DNA of 64,000 nucleotides. Origin: Trichomonas vaginalis G3. Its lineage: Eukaryota; Parabasalia; Trichomonadida; Trichomonadidae. The notes beneath the pieces are model-generated. The model saw only the letters and a program-made list of their open reading frames with translations, did not search any database and was not told where the DNA came from. The stretch is from positions 38,639,660 through 38,703,659 of the forward strand of contig NC_067206.1 in NCBI RefSeq assembly GCF_026262505.1, written 5' to 3'. The translations under genes and the position numbers were made by a program. The first letter of the stretch is position 1; every line of letters begins with the position of its first letter. Of the stretch, positions 19,094 to 29,926 are shown piece by piece.

Positions 19094-20325
19094 TTACTCA
19101 GAAAAATTTTTCTTTGTATATACGCCGTTCTGAACATCTAAAAGATTTTTGACATTTGCCAAGAATGTACGTTTAGAAGCTGCCATATAACCATACTCTT
19201 GACAATATTGTTTATATGAATCGTACAATGACCTTTCATCTAAACACTCAAAGTCAGTTTCATCTATGAACAGTTCATAAACACTCTTGTTTGCTTCTAA
19301 CAATGTTTGTCTCTCTTCGGTATGTGGAATTTGTCTTGGATTGAACTTTGAAATATCTAATGTCATGAAATATGAGAACAAGTGGTTGTAAAAGTTAGGT
19401 GTCAAAGTTTCTGCTAAGTCGTCAAAATATTCTGTATCTTGCATATGAGCTTCTGACGTTCTGACAACTACATATCTTCTGTCAGAACTTTCTAACTTCA
19501 TCGGAACGGCGTTGTTTGAAACCATGATGAAATTTGCAACATTTTCACAAACTCTTTGGTCTTTATATTTTCTTTCAACAACTCCAACTTTGTCTGTTAT
19601 AAGACTCTTCAAAGCATCTGAGTTTAAAACCTTTGTTGTATCTATACTTTGAAGTTCGTTACATACTATAAGTTTCATATTCTCTATTGAAGAGTTAAAT
19701 TTACCGCAGATGTTTTCTAAGTTTGTCATATTAGGGTTCGAATAGCCCTCTAACAGTTTGCATAAGATATCTGTAAAGAAAGTGTTCTTACCTGTTCCTT
19801 GTTTTCCAATTATAATGAGAGCAGTTTCATTTTTAGCACTTGGATGTTGTAAGATGTTTGCAAACCAACATAAGATATACTCATAGACTCTTTCGTTTCC
19901 ATTGCATATAATTTCTTTGACATGGTCTAACCAAGCTTCTATAACATTTTCTTTCCATTCTACTTGTTCGTATTTATATCCAGTGAAGATAGAAGAAGTT
20001 TGGAGAAGGTGTATAGAACTTTATACCGAACTGAAAAATCTTCTAACTTTGACAATAAGATATCCCAAGCATCTAACATCTTCATTCCAACTTGTACAAC
20101 TTTTATTTTCTTAAGTTTCTGTCTACATTCTTGTTCTGAAACTATTGTTGCTCTTGGTTTGTTAAAGACAACATCCCATTCTTTCATGACATAACATTCT
20201 GGGGCAGAGTCAACATAAATGACTAAACGTTTCAAATTCTCGACTGCTTTGTTATAGTCTCGAAATGGACACATATTTCTGAATGCTTGGAAGTCATAAA
20301 AATCTGAAACATCTATTCTGTACAT
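19094..20325 (-). pseudogene. superfamily 3 helicase / D5-like ATPase, one frameshift
   Basis: The 5' part (20325 to about 19990) and 3' part are in different frames, with a single break near 19985. The 3' part reads past its first Met and holds the P-loop IIIGKQGTGKNTFFTDIL (about 19760-19810) and an SF3 motif C-like stretch ANFIMVSNNAVPM. A helical C-terminal region follows (LYDSYKQYCQEYGY). SF3 helicases unwind DNA at replication forks in viruses and Polinton-like viruses. No archaeo-eukaryotic primase motif was seen. Confidence 0.85.
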
Positions 20326-20354
20326 TTTTATAAAAATAAAAAAAAATATTTTTT

Positions 20355-21043
20355 TTATTCTTGACTTTGTTGTTGCATTTGTTCCATTTGTTGCATTTGT
20401 TGTTCTTGAGCTATTTGTTGTTGAAGTTGTTCTTGTAGTACAATACTTTCACCAGTTGCATCTTCCAATTCGAAACTTTCTGCCGTCATTGACAAATACA
20501 TAGGACATAAAAGTTTACAGGAACAAAGTTTGCGTCAACTAAGGTTAAGTTTATGTTTGCTAAAGTGTTTGAGTTTACTAAAGCTGAAAACTCTGCATTC
20601 GAATGAACAATAGGCAAACCAGCAGAGAAAGTGTTGTTTATACGCATGAGTATCTTTTGGTCATAGTAGTTTCTGTCGACATTCGAATAGCACTTTGAAC
20701 CTAAGTTTGAAACAATATATAAAATAGGTGTACTTAAAGTCAATGGAACAGACAAACCTTGTATGACACCTTTTCCTGTTATAGGAAACTGTTGGTAGTA
20801 AAAACCAGATATAAGTTTTGTATTATAGCTCATATCGTTTATACTAAACTCAGTCGGACATCCAAACATAATGAAACCTGCTCTAGTTGCAGCACATGTT
20901 ACATCCGTCCTTAAAGTATTAAATAAGTCAACAAAACCTGTTGGTGGTATATCTGAGTAAGTATCTTCAAAGAAGTATTTTTTACCATTCACAACAACAA
21001 AGTCTTCTGGTGTCAAAAGAGCAAAACAGGCTTTAGTCGTCAT
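20355..21043 (-). pseudogene. penton-like minor capsid protein candidate, frameshift near 3' end
   Basis: Starts MTTKACFALLTPEDFVVVNG. About 185 residues of strand-rich sequence (GKGVIQGLSVPLTLSTPIL, ANINLTLVDANFVP) have the look and size of a single jelly-roll minor capsid protein. The frame then shifts near 20490 into a Gln-rich tail (QQQIAQEQQMQQM). It lies between helicase and capsid genes, as in Polintons where penton and capsid genes neighbour. The penton assignment is inference from position, size and composition. Confidence 0.6.
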
Positions 21044-21049
21044 CGTGTT

Positions 21050-21744
21050 TAAGGTCAGTTTACAATATCGTCCTTGAGGACTTTGTAAGTTTGTTGTTAT
21101 AGAATTATATGACTCAGGTTTTTAGTCGTAATAGTATAAACCACTATGTCTTCTGCCATTTACTTAGCAACTAAATTTAATGAAATGTTGTGGTCGTCAA
21201 ATATTTTTTGACGTCTGGGAAACTATATTTTAAGTTCAACGTTTCACCTCCTTTCATAACGTATATTTGTCAATGACATTATATGAAACACCACAGCAAC
21301 TAATGTCGGGTTCTATTTCTTTGATGTTTATATCGTCTGCCTCTGTCAAAAGTTTCAATAGTTCTTTCAAAACTTCATGAGGTGCAATGACATATGAGTT
21401 CACTTTTTACAGGGTTGTGTTCGACCAAGTTTAACATTATACTTAAAGCTTGACAAATCTTCTCCTGAGTTTGAAGTTTGTCTTTCAGTTGTTGGTAGTC
21501 GTTTCGAATATCTTGCAAGAGAACTTAAGTCTCTGCTAACTTCCAGGATATGTTGGTTGTTCTTTTACAGGAACAATTGCTTACCATCTTCGTCTTCGGT
21601 ATGGTTTCCCCACTTCAACATCTCTTTCTTTGACATTGACAACAACACTTTGACTGTTTGTTTGAGTTGGTGAATTTAACTTCACATCTGCCATCGCCAT
21701 TAAACCTTTTGAAACACTTACGCTTCTATTTTCGGAAATGACAT
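21050..21744 (-). pseudogene. decayed Maverick gene upstream of the penton-like gene
   Basis: Likely ATG at 21744 (MSFPKIEA), sharing a short divergent promoter with a plus-strand fragment at 21763. Readable pieces include SVVVNVKERDVEVG, a Gln/Leu-rich helix and LLTEADDINIKEIEP, in different frames with at least four breaks. It originally encoded perhaps 200 residues. Function unknown. Confidence 0.55.
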
Positions 21745-21762
21745 TTTACTTAGAATAAAAAG

Positions 21763-22040
21763 ATGGACGTATTTGAGTATCTCTTCGAATTGAAGCAAAA
21801 CAAAGTTTACACACACAACAACAATACAGATGAATAGTTTTTATACAAACAATGGAAAATGTTATAGAATAGCAGTCTTTGCTGAACCAAAATATTTCAT
21901 AAAGCAAAGAAAGTTGGTATAACTGAAATGGTGAAAGTTCTTGAGCAGACAAAAAATATAACAACAAAACTTACAGATATTTCTAAAGGTAAGTTTATAA
22001 TACAATTTTATGTCAAAACTGGCGTACTTGTCAATATTTG
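21763..22040 (+). pseudogene. decayed small Maverick gene (plus strand)
   Basis: ATG at 21763 behind TTAGAATAAAAAG, a leader like that of the fibre gene. Readable pieces are MDVFEYLFELKQNKVYTHNN and MVKVLEQTKNITTKLTDISK, separated by stops and frame changes. It converges on the capsid gene. No family recognised. Confidence 0.5.
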
Positions 22041-22066
22041 ACGAGAGAAGTCAGTTCAAGAACAAC

Positions 22067-23717
22067 TTACTGACCTGCTGCCAAAATCTGCTCGATGGAA
22101 GCTGTCGTTATACCAATCTGAGGAGCCCCAGCAGGTTTCATCGAACGAATCTTCAAAAGAGCATCTTCCGTGAAAAGTGCTATTGGTTTTGTAAACTTCT
22201 TTGCTTTCAATTCATCTGGACCGTCTCTGTCACCAGTATATTGTATTTGAACTGTACCAACAGTTGAAATACCACCACCATAAAGTCTTCTGAGTCAGCA
22301 AATGGAATGCCAAGCAAAAGTTTTGAAACGGTCCTCCATTTGTATATTGAGTTTTTTGACCTCCTGTATGAGTCCATACTTTCACATATGGCAATAATAG
22401 AACTTTGCATTTCAGGGTTAATGGTTGTTGTGAAGTTGTTGTTAAAGTTCATAGCATCTAATGTCAAGTTGTATGACCTCATATCCTCAACTGTAGAATA
22501 TTCTTCTCTTGGATAGTATTGCCATCTATGTTTATATGGTATTTAATACCAGGGTTGTAGAAGCAAGAATAGTCATTTATAGTTCGTCTGAACAGTACAA
22601 ACATAGTATCTGCATGTTTCATTGCAGTTGTTAAAGCAATATCTGTTCTTGCACCTGCGGTCAGCACTTTGGTTTCCAACTTCACCTGCAAAGTCTTTGA
22701 CAGATATTTGGTGTATAGGGAACATAAGTGGAACTGCAATATATTTGGCAGCTAAAGCATTTGAAATATCTGGGTCCAACATATAGACTGCAAGTCTGCT
22801 TTCTATTCTCTTGCATTCAAATTTTTCGCATGTGAACTTAACTGGGTCCCAAGCAGTTCCAGCAGCATTGAAATAATAGTTTACTTCAGTGTTGAGGTTT
22901 CCAAAAGTCTAAGTCAACTTTGTCTTTGCAAAATTCGGCGAATGACGTTTGATTTGCTCCCTTTACGTCTGTAAGAGTGAATGGGTCTTGCGTTGGTGCA
23001 ATGACTAAGTTATTTTTGCTTGGAGTAAGTTCGATAGAAATTTTTTCCTGCCCAGTTTGGCAAGTATCTTAAAAACCTGAAGATGAGGAAAGATGACAAA
23101 GGAACTCTAAGTTTCAGTTTTACTTTGGTTACTGCTGCTGCAGTTTGTCCAGAAAGGTTAACATAAACTCCTGGAACGTTAGGGTCAAGTCTTCTTATTT
23201 TCTCAATAGTTGCATATTGGTCTGTTTGTTCTCTAGCTTGTGGTTGTACTGAGTTTCTCAAAGCGAACCATTCATAGTTTGCCCATGTTACTGTTTGAAC
23301 TAAGTCAGAGTTAGAATATATCTTATATCCCATGAAAACTTCTGGAGCATATTGGTATCCGACATAGAAAATTCCATTGCAACCTTTCTTGTCAGACAAC
23401 TTGGCAGAAGGTTTTATTTCAATGTCTTGTTCCACGTATAAGAATGAGTTGTCAATAGAAATAATATGAAACCTGTCGCAAGCAATATCTACTGTTGTTG
23501 AAGAACCTTCTCCAAACTCACCTACGTTTCCATAAGAAACAGCAGTTGTATATTCGTAAGTTCCAGGAACTATTTCTGACCTTCTAATGGCATTGTCGCA
23601 TTCGTTATACCATTCGGAAACATTTCCATTCATAGCATCCAAAACTGTTGGCGTTATATTCTGAGCGGCGTACATTTCATATGAGTAAAAATATAGAATA
23701 GTTGGATTTATATTCAT
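22067..23717 (-). pseudogene. major capsid protein (double jelly-roll type), frameshifted
   Basis: About 550 codons in total. The first 235 are open (MNINPTILYFYSYEMYAAQN); the rest lies in at least four pieces, with breaks near 23000, 22905, 22785, 22665, 22480 and 22200, and ends IEQILAAGQ. Pieces align in order with the intact 546-residue protein of the small element at 30893-32533. Examples are FECKRIESRLAVYMLDP before a P-F/M-x-I-P-x-Q-I segment, and a later NPGIKYHINIDG. Polinton capsid genes are of this length. The capsid call is inference from length, order and neighbours. Confidence 0.75.
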
Positions 23718-23740
23718 ATATAAACCACGTGGACCAAGCT

Positions 23741-25124
23741 TTACTTTCTTCCTGACTGAGTTTTTAATCTCTCTTTTTCCTTCATTGCCTCTGCTTGAAG
23801 TTGTTGCATCTTTGCATTATGTTCATCTAGTATGTTGCAAATTTCCCATGTCCTTTTTGCCTTTGGCTCTGGTCGCCCATCTCAGGTAACCTATATCCTA
23901 GAAAGAGTTTGTCATAGTCTGTATTTGAGTCTTCGCGTATTGTTTGCATGACTCTTTCCTGAGTTTCTGGTTCAAGCTCTTCAAACAGTGCCTGTCCATA
24001 TGGAATATTGCTCGTTTCCAAATATATGTTTTGTAGCCATTCTGGTTTTCTTTCCATGTTACCAATAATATCTTTTGTGAATGGGAAAGCTTTTACCCAA
24101 TCTTTCAGTCTTGCGTCGTTTATTTCTGTAGTTGGTTTTATTTTGTCAAGAACATGTTTTTCAATACTAACATTTCATTGGTTACTGTCCATTTGAGTTT
24201 TCTTAAATATTCATCCCTTCTCGATTCATCGCCTGCAAAGTAAGTTTTTATGACATTTTGTAAACTTTCGTTTGCAAGGTCATGTACAATAGGTTCTCTT
24301 CCTTCTCCCTCCCTAACTTTCTTTCTAAACTCTTCACCAAATATACCATCTCTATGGTTCTGTGTAGTTCTTTGAGATAAATGTTCTAGAACGTCAGGTG
24401 TTATATTTCCATCAGCCATGTTCATTTCATACTGGTCCAAAATATCTGCATCTTTCATATCTTTCAATGGCATTAAAGCCGCGCTTAAAATACCAGCTAT
24501 ATCTCGTTCACCATTGACTTCCATTGCGTCTACAACTTCTTGGAATTGTGGTTGTAAGTTTATGAACCACCTATCTGGATTAGCTTATGACCCATCTCAT
24601 TGTAGTTCCATCGTCTGCAGAAACAAAAGTAGGTTTGTTTCCATCTTGGTTAGGTTCTGAATGAACTTTAAACAATGTTTCATTTCTATATGTTTTCTTG
24701 AAATTTAACCTTTTATTTTCACCGAGTTCATCCGAAGATTGAACGTTAAATGCTCGTAAGTAAAAAGGGTTGTTTTATTTGTGTACATTTTCTTTCAGTA
24801 CTTCCATTCTATGCTGAATATTTTTCATCTGGTGTTGGAGTCTTTTATGTCGGCAAACATTTTTCGATATTCTTCTACTATGTCAGCCGAATTTTTTTTA
24901 GACTCTTGGAAATATTCCATATTCTCCGCATACTCTTGTTGAGGGTCAAGATTTTTCGGCTGTTCCAAATCTTCATCTAGTTCTGTGAAGTTTAGTTTCC
25001 AAAGGAGTGACTTGTTCGTTCCTTCAGGCTCTTCTAGCTGTTGTTGCTGAACTATTTCTTCCATCTGGTTGTATCTGAACTTCTTCCTGTGGAGTTTCTT
25101 GTACCTCATCTGCTGGCATTTCAT
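23741..25124 (-). pseudogene. conserved Maverick virion-type protein, frameshifted
   Basis: About 460 codons split into pieces at 25124-24825, 24524-24138, 24057-23827 and a tail ending TQSGRK. The pieces are Gln/Glu-rich and helical (PQQEYAENMEYFQESKK; EFRKKVREGEGREP; LEPETQERVMQTI). The start overlaps the upstream 593-codon gene by ATGA, so the pair may have been co-expressed. Unknown family; its position between capsid and tail-end genes suggests a structural role. Confidence 0.65.
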
Positions 25125-26902
25125 ATATTCCGAGACCTTTCAACAATTTCCCTATCTACGTCATCCGCATTCATAAGCTTTTGTTCTTTCGTTCCGTCTC
25201 TATTTTTTACGCGTTTCATGACGAAAGTTGAATTGTCATTTAGCTCTGACATCAAATATCTCGGAGTAAATTCATCCATGTCATTTGGATGATATGCTAT
25301 TAAATCATATCCCTTAGCGAGCTTGTATTTTCCAGGTTTGAGATTATATCCGTTTTGGTGCTGAGCCATAAAGCTAAATAGGTTCGGGTCAGTATTTCCA
25401 TCCTTGAACTTTCTAATAGCTTCTTTATATCTGTCACTAAAGTCAACAGTATCTGGGAAACCACACTCTTCTTTAAGCATTTTTAAGAATTCTTGGTTTC
25501 CTTGTTCTCTACTTCTTTTATGTCCTTGCTCTGTTTGTGGTTGTTGTTGTGCAGGGTTTTGAACTGTTGGTTGCTGTGCTGGTTGTTGTGTTGGTTGTTG
25601 TGCTGGTTGTTGTGTTGGTTGTTGTTGTTGCGTTGGTTTTGGTGCATGCCTGTGTCTGTGTCCATGTGACGATGTAAATGTTTTAGGTAGTCCTGGTGCA
25701 GGTGCTTCTCTTGGAGGGTTTGGTGGTATATAAGTTCCACCAGCTGGCACATATGTTCCATCTGCAGCGTAATGTCCTACCTGACTTTTCGTTTTTAAGA
25801 AAGCATTTACTAGGTCTGTTTTGGTCTGTTGTAACTCTTTTTCTTGACTTTCCACAACAGTTGCTCTAACGGCGTCATAGGCACTTTGAACTGCCTGTCT
25901 CGTTGCTGCATCTGTTATTTTCGTCATATTTTGTGCTACTTCTCTTAACTCTTTGTCGAAACCTTCAGACTTCAGTTTCTTTCCAGATGAGAAGTCGTTC
26001 ACTTGTTTCACCTTACTATGAAGAGCTTCGAAAGCGTTCTTAAAGTCAGCATTTGTTAAAGCTTCATTTGAACTATCTTCATCCGCTTGTATTTTTGTCC
26101 TTATTGACCCTATGAGTTGGGCTGCTTTAGCGTTGGCTTGGGCATCTAACCAGTCATTGTTGGCTTTTATATATTCTGCGCTTTTCATTGCCTTTTGCAT
26201 AGCCGCGTCGTTATTTTTACTTTCTTGTGCTAAGTTTTCATACTGTACGGTTTGGTTTTGCAACTGTAAAAGTTTTTCTGCCTTTACATTTGCTTCAACT
26301 TCTTTTTTATACTCATCGCTATCCATATATGTCTTCAGGGCTTTTTGTTTTATCTCTTCATCTTTCAGTATTTTATATTGAGTAGTATGGTTTTTCAAAT
26401 TTATGACATCTTGTTCCATTTTTGCTACTTCTGCTGCTTTTTCTGACACTTTTTTCGCATATTCCTCTGTACTTAGTTCTTTCAGTTGTTCTTCTTTCTT
26501 CTTTTTCTCTACGTTTAACTCATTGAGTTTCTTTGTGTGTCTGTCATATTCTAGTTTCTTTTCGTTTTCACTTATTTGCTTCTGTATGTCTATGTTTGAC
26601 TTTTTGACATCTGTTATTTGATTTTTGAGTGAACTCAAATTCATTTGACTTTGAGGGTTATAGGCTGTTCCGTCTGCAGCTCCACCATAGCCTGCCATTT
26701 TCGCTAAAAGTGCCGCTCTTAAACCTCCACTCTGTGCACCAAGAACTCGGTTTAAAAGCATAGGATTGCTTGACATTTGTTGCAACATAGTGGGGTCATT
26801 CAGCATTTGTTGTTGCAACTGTTGTTGTGGTGTCAGTTTTACTATTGGATGTTTCAATGCTCTCTTCCTCTTACGTATATTCTTACGTAGCTTACGTGGC
26901 AT
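25121..26902 (-). CDS. large coiled-coil / Pro-Gln-rich Maverick protein (593 aa)
   Basis: Intact in this otherwise decayed element. Order: basic start (PRKLRKNIRKRKRALK), Gln/Met-rich segment, a Gly/Ala stretch (GGLRAALLAKMAGYGGAADG), then a long coiled coil from about residue 95 to 370. Next come a Pro-rich linker, a His-rich spot (SSHGHRHRHAPK), PTQQPAQQ repeats and a globular C-terminal domain (about 475-593). It lies next to the right TIR. A core or tegument-like DNA-binding structural protein is possible from the basic N-terminus; I recognise no family. Confidence 0.8.
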   Translation of the reverse strand: MPRKLRKNIRKRKRALKHPIVKLTPQQQLQQQMLNDPTMLQQMSSNPMLLNRVLGAQSGGLRAALLAKMAGYGGAADGTAYNPQSQMNLSSLKNQITDVKKSNIDIQKQISENEKKLEYDRHTKKLNELNVEKKKKEEQLKELSTEEYAKKVSEKAAEVAKMEQDVINLKNHTTQYKILKDEEIKQKALKTYMDSDEYKKEVEANVKAEKLLQLQNQTVQYENLAQESKNNDAAMQKAMKSAEYIKANNDWLDAQANAKAAQLIGSIRTKIQADEDSSNEALTNADFKNAFEALHSKVKQVNDFSSGKKLKSEGFDKELREVAQNMTKITDAATRQAVQSAYDAVRATVVESQEKELQQTKTDLVNAFLKTKSQVGHYAADGTYVPAGGTYIPPNPPREAPAPGLPKTFTSSHGHRHRHAPKPTQQQQPTQQPAQQPTQQPAQQPTVQNPAQQQPQTEQGHKRSREQGNQEFLKMLKEECGFPDTVDFSDRYKEAIRKFKDGNTDPNLFSFMAQHQNGYNLKPGKYKLAKGYDLIAYHPNDMDEFTPRYLMSELNDNSTFVMKRVKNRDGTKEQKLMNADDVDREIVERSRNI

Positions 26903-26999
26903 TTTAAGTGAAGTTAAAAAGCGGTTTTTGACAGATGTTTTATTGTGACTTCTTCGTAAAGACTTTGTTGAGATTTCTTCGTAAATGAGTGTAAATGAC

Positions 27000-27070
27000 C
27001 CAAAAATATAATTTAGGGTAGAAGGGTATATCTAACCTCTTTTCTAACCTCTTTTCTACCCTCTTGAATT
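27000..27070 (+). repeat. chimeric hexamer-array module in right TIR
   Basis: Begins GGGTAGAAGGGTATATCTA like GGGTAG-type modules, but the next half-sites read CTAACC (twice) before a final CTACCC. The mirrored module in the left TIR (3811-3897) is pure GGGTAG type. So the TIRs, otherwise nearly identical, differ at the hexamer positions themselves. Confidence 0.8.
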
Positions 27071-27284
27071 TTCATGAATTTCTTCGTAAATGTTTTGTCA
27101 AGACTTCTTCGTAAAGACTTTGTTGAGACTTCTTCGTAAAGACTTTGTTGAGACTTCTTCGTAAAGACTTTGTTGAGATTTCATCGTAAAGACTTTGTTA
27201 AGATTTCTTCGTAAAGACTTTGTTGAGATTTCTTCGTAAATGACCCTAGTAGTATATTTTTGGTGTAAAATTCATGAAAATTCA

Positions 27285-27355
27285 AGAGGGTAGAAATGAG
27301 GGTAGAAAACGGGGTAGATATACCCTTCTACCCTAAAATATATTTTTGGGTCATT
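27285..27355 (-). repeat. hexamer-array module (GGGTAG type), right TIR
   Basis: Inverted module (GAGGGTAGAAATGAGGGTAG, core GGGGTAGATATACCC), mirror of 3545-3615. Confidence 0.75.
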
Positions 27356-27777
27356 TACACTCATGAACTTTCTTGTCTATGTTTTGTTAAGATTTCTTCG
27401 TAAAGACTTTGTTGAGATTTCATCGTAAATATTTTGTCAAGACTTCTTCATAAAGACTTTGTCAAGATTTCTTCGTAAATGTTTTGTCAAGACTTCTTCA
27501 TAAAGACTTTGTCAAGACTTCTTCGTAAAGACTTTGTCAAGACTTCTTCGTAAAGACTTTGTCAAGACTTCTTCGTAAAGACTTTGTCAAGACTTCTTCG
27601 TAAAGACTTTGTTGAGATTTCTTCGTAAATGTTTTGTCAAGACTTCTTCGTAAATGTTTTGTCAAGACTTCTTCGTAAAGACTTTGTTGAGATTTCTTCG
27701 TAAATGTTTTGTCAAGACTTCATTTATACTAAACATCTTCGGGGCTAGAGGGCACGAAGTGCCTGGAAGCCCCACTA

Positions 27778-27808
<31 letters not shown>

Positions 27809-27814
27809 CTACTA
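27809..27814. repeat. target-site duplication, right copy (CTACTA)
   Basis: Follows the T28 end directly and matches 3079-3084 exactly, which fixes both element boundaries to the base. Confidence 0.9.
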
Positions 27815-27898
27815 TTATTAAATATATAAAGTAAATTCATTGATATGCTGACTATTACAGATTGATAATGACTGAGGCATAAAAAAGGTGACATAAAC

Positions 27899-28639
27899 AT
27901 GAAAGTTGAAGTGTGTGTCGACAATATTGAATCTGTTAAGATCGCAGAATCTGCTGGTGCGAGCAGAATTGAACTCTGTGGATCATTAGCTTTAGGCGGA
28001 GTTACTCCACCTTATTCATTAATTAAGAAAGCTGTTGAAGTATCAAAAATCCCAATCTATGTTATGATTAGGCCTAGAGCTGGAGATTTCCTGTTCAATG
28101 AAGAAGAAGTAGAGATGATGATTAATGATATTAAAATTTCCAAAGAACTTGGCGCAAAAGGTGTTGTTATTGGTGCATTAACCAAATCTGCAGAACTTGA
28201 CATTGAGACAACTAAGAAATTAGTTGATGCTGCATCTGGAATTGGCGTAACTTTTCACAGAGCTTTTGATTTAGTTAAAAATCCAAAAGAAACACTGAAG
28301 AAACTGATCGAGCTTGGATGCGAAAGAGTATTAACATCTGGCTGTGCACAAACAGCATTCGATGGAAGAGAGATGATTAAAGAACTTGTTGAACTTTCCG
28401 AAGGAAAAATCTCAATAATGGCAGGTGCAGGAGTAAGTGCGAAAAACTGTCAAGAAATTGTCAAATTCACAAATATCTCTGAAATTCATTTGTCTGGAAA
28501 GACAACAAGAGAAAGCATCATGGATTATAGCTGTGTTAAAGCTGTAATGGGACAGAACCCTGCAGATGATGGAAGAATTGGAATGACTAGTTATGAAATT
28601 GTTTATAATGTTTGCTCACTTCTTAATGTAAATAATTAA
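27899..28639 (+). CDS. cutC: CutC family protein (copper homeostasis protein CutC)
   Basis: 246 residues, full length for CutC. The TIM-barrel family signatures are clear: VEVCVDNIESVKIAESAGASRIELC at the start, GGVTPPYSLI, VMIRPRAGDF, GVTFHRAFDL, RVLTSGCAQTAFDG and IMAGAGVSAKN. CutC is a conserved cytosolic protein linked to copper homeostasis, though its biochemical role is debated. It reads as a host gene. The Maverick ends 85 bp upstream of the ATG, so the element has replaced or displaced its promoter region. Confidence 0.95.
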   Translation: MKVEVCVDNIESVKIAESAGASRIELCGSLALGGVTPPYSLIKKAVEVSKIPIYVMIRPRAGDFLFNEEEVEMMINDIKISKELGAKGVVIGALTKSAELDIETTKKLVDAASGIGVTFHRAFDLVKNPKETLKKLIELGCERVLTSGCAQTAFDGREMIKELVELSEGKISIMAGAGVSAKNCQEIVKFTNISEIHLSGKTTRESIMDYSCVKAVMGQNPADDGRIGMTSYEIVYNVCSLLNVNN

Positions 28640-29260
28640 TTTATAATTTTGATTTTAAAGTGAGTTTAAACTGTATTATATAAAGCCAAGTATAAGTTTC
28701 GGCATTGTAAGGATGGCTTATTATATAAAATAAGTCGATAATAATCTCATTTTGTGTTTAGAGAGTTTTTTTAGGAAGATTTTTATGTGAGAATTAGTAT
28801 TTGGAAGCGTTGGTAGACTTGACTGAGAGAATGCCAAAAAGTATGCACTTACTTTCTGTCATTCTCTCAATTTTTTTGACTTCAGAGTTTTTGTCTCAAT
28901 TTTCAAAAAAAATGTCATATCTATATAATGATTTATATGTACTTATAAGTGTTAATATGGTCTGCAATTTGATTATTCAATTGCTCATAAATCATTGTGA
29001 TTTCTTCAGAATCCCAGAGGTCATGAGCCTTTACTATAGACGCAGATATAGGTTCTTCACCCCATTGCTGAGTTTTAAAAAGGAACATCGACGAAATGCT
29101 GGCTTTACGGCAATTAACAGTAAGTTTAAGTACATAGGAATTATTCGAAAGATTCAGCATAGAATAAAAAGTAAATTTCTGTAGAACTTATATGAGATTG
29201 AAAATAGAAATGATGTAATAAAATAATGATAAATATGAAAAGAAAGAGAATAGAATAAAT
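28640..29260. other. intergenic; no convincing gene
   Basis: AT-rich sequence between cutC and the minisatellite. A 75-codon minus-strand frame (28933-29160, with DLWDSEEITMIYEQLNNQIA) might be a gene fragment but has no recognisable family. Confidence 0.45.
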
Positions 29261-29590
29261 CAATGATAAATATGAAACGAAAGAGAATAAGTTTCATATT
29301 AACATCAGAACCATGCTCAGTTAAGAATTTGACGATTTCTATTGAATTCGCTTTGATCGCAATACTAAGAGGGCTTTCATTAATATTGAGAGAATTTCAT
29401 AAAACATTGATAAGTATTCATAGAAAAAGAATTCTATAAAACAATGATAAATATGAAAAGAAAGAAAATTTCATAAAATAATGATTAATATAAAAAGAAA
29501 GAGAACCTCATAAAACAATGATTAATGTAAAAAGAAAGAGAACTTTATAAAACAACAATTGATATGAAAAGAAAGAGATTTGTATACAAT
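29201..29590 (-). pseudogene. ankyrin-gene fragment embedded in minisatellite (left of insertion)
   Basis: On the minus strand 29296-29396 encodes one ankyrin repeat (NESPLSIAIKANSIEIVKFL, then TEHGSDVN), flanked by 37-bp minisatellite units. 29261-29590 is nearly identical to 37608-37937, with one difference noticed. The small virus-like element is inserted immediately after 29590. Confidence 0.75.
29585..29590. repeat. target-site duplication of small element, left (TACAAT)
   Basis: TACAAT before AGTAGTATATG. It matches 35685-35690, and the undisturbed site GTATACAATAATGATAAAT is present at 36571 and 37932. Confidence 0.95.
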
Positions 29591-29749
29591 AGTAGTATAT
29601 GTTGAAGGGTTGTGTGACTTTTTTTGTAAACGTAAGAATTCATACAATATTGAACGATTTTGTATCATTTTTTTTAACATATGAAGTAAAAAATGTATGA
29701 TTCTTACGGTTTTTATTCTTACGTTTTTGAATAAATCAAGATTTAAAAA
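29591..29749. repeat. left TIR of small element (159 bp)
   Basis: Exact reverse complement of 35526-35684 by eye, including both homopolymer runs. No similarity to the Maverick TIRs. Confidence 0.95.
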
Positions 29750-29926
29750 ATTTTCAAAATTGTAAGACATTTACACTCAACCCATACATAATGAAATAAA
29801 AAATGTGACAACATGACATTTTGACAACATCATGGGTTATTCGATAATTAATTATTTTTGAATAACTGAATGGAATCAATGAAGTCATAATCAAAGACCT
29901 CATAAACGAGAAAAAGAAATTAGAAA

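Larger units (their letters stand above)
3085..27808 (+). mobile_element. Maverick/Polinton element, copy 1 (complete, decayed)
   Basis: 24,724 bp bounded by A28 and T28 and flanked by CTACTA on both sides. TIRs of 885 bp (3085-3969 and 26924-27808) mirror each other down to the internal tandem repeats. Contents are Maverick hallmarks: retroviral-type integrase, protein-primed-type PolB remnant, packaging ATPase and capsid genes. Further genes encode an adenine methylase, KilA-N proteins, a phage-like fibre and an SF3 helicase. Comparison with copy 2 shows single-base indels in most genes from 4 to 12 kb and in the helicase, penton and capsid genes. The KilA-N region, the ATPase and the 593-residue gene are intact. 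I did not recognise the adenovirus-type protease usually present in Mavericks. Confidence 0.96.
26924..27808. repeat. right terminal inverted repeat of Maverick copy 1
   Basis: Mirror of 3085-3969 and equal in length. It contains the 25-bp repeat array (TTCTTCGTAAAGACTTTG form), two hexamer modules (27000-27070 plus, 27285-27355 minus), the terminal hairpin (27752-27764 and flanks) and T28. It differs from the left TIR mainly inside the first module. Confidence 0.93.

Noticed and set aside
28801-29184. 127-codon open frame on the plus strand
   Set aside because: No ATG at its start (TTG), no recognisable domain, low-complexity composition and next to decayed repeats.
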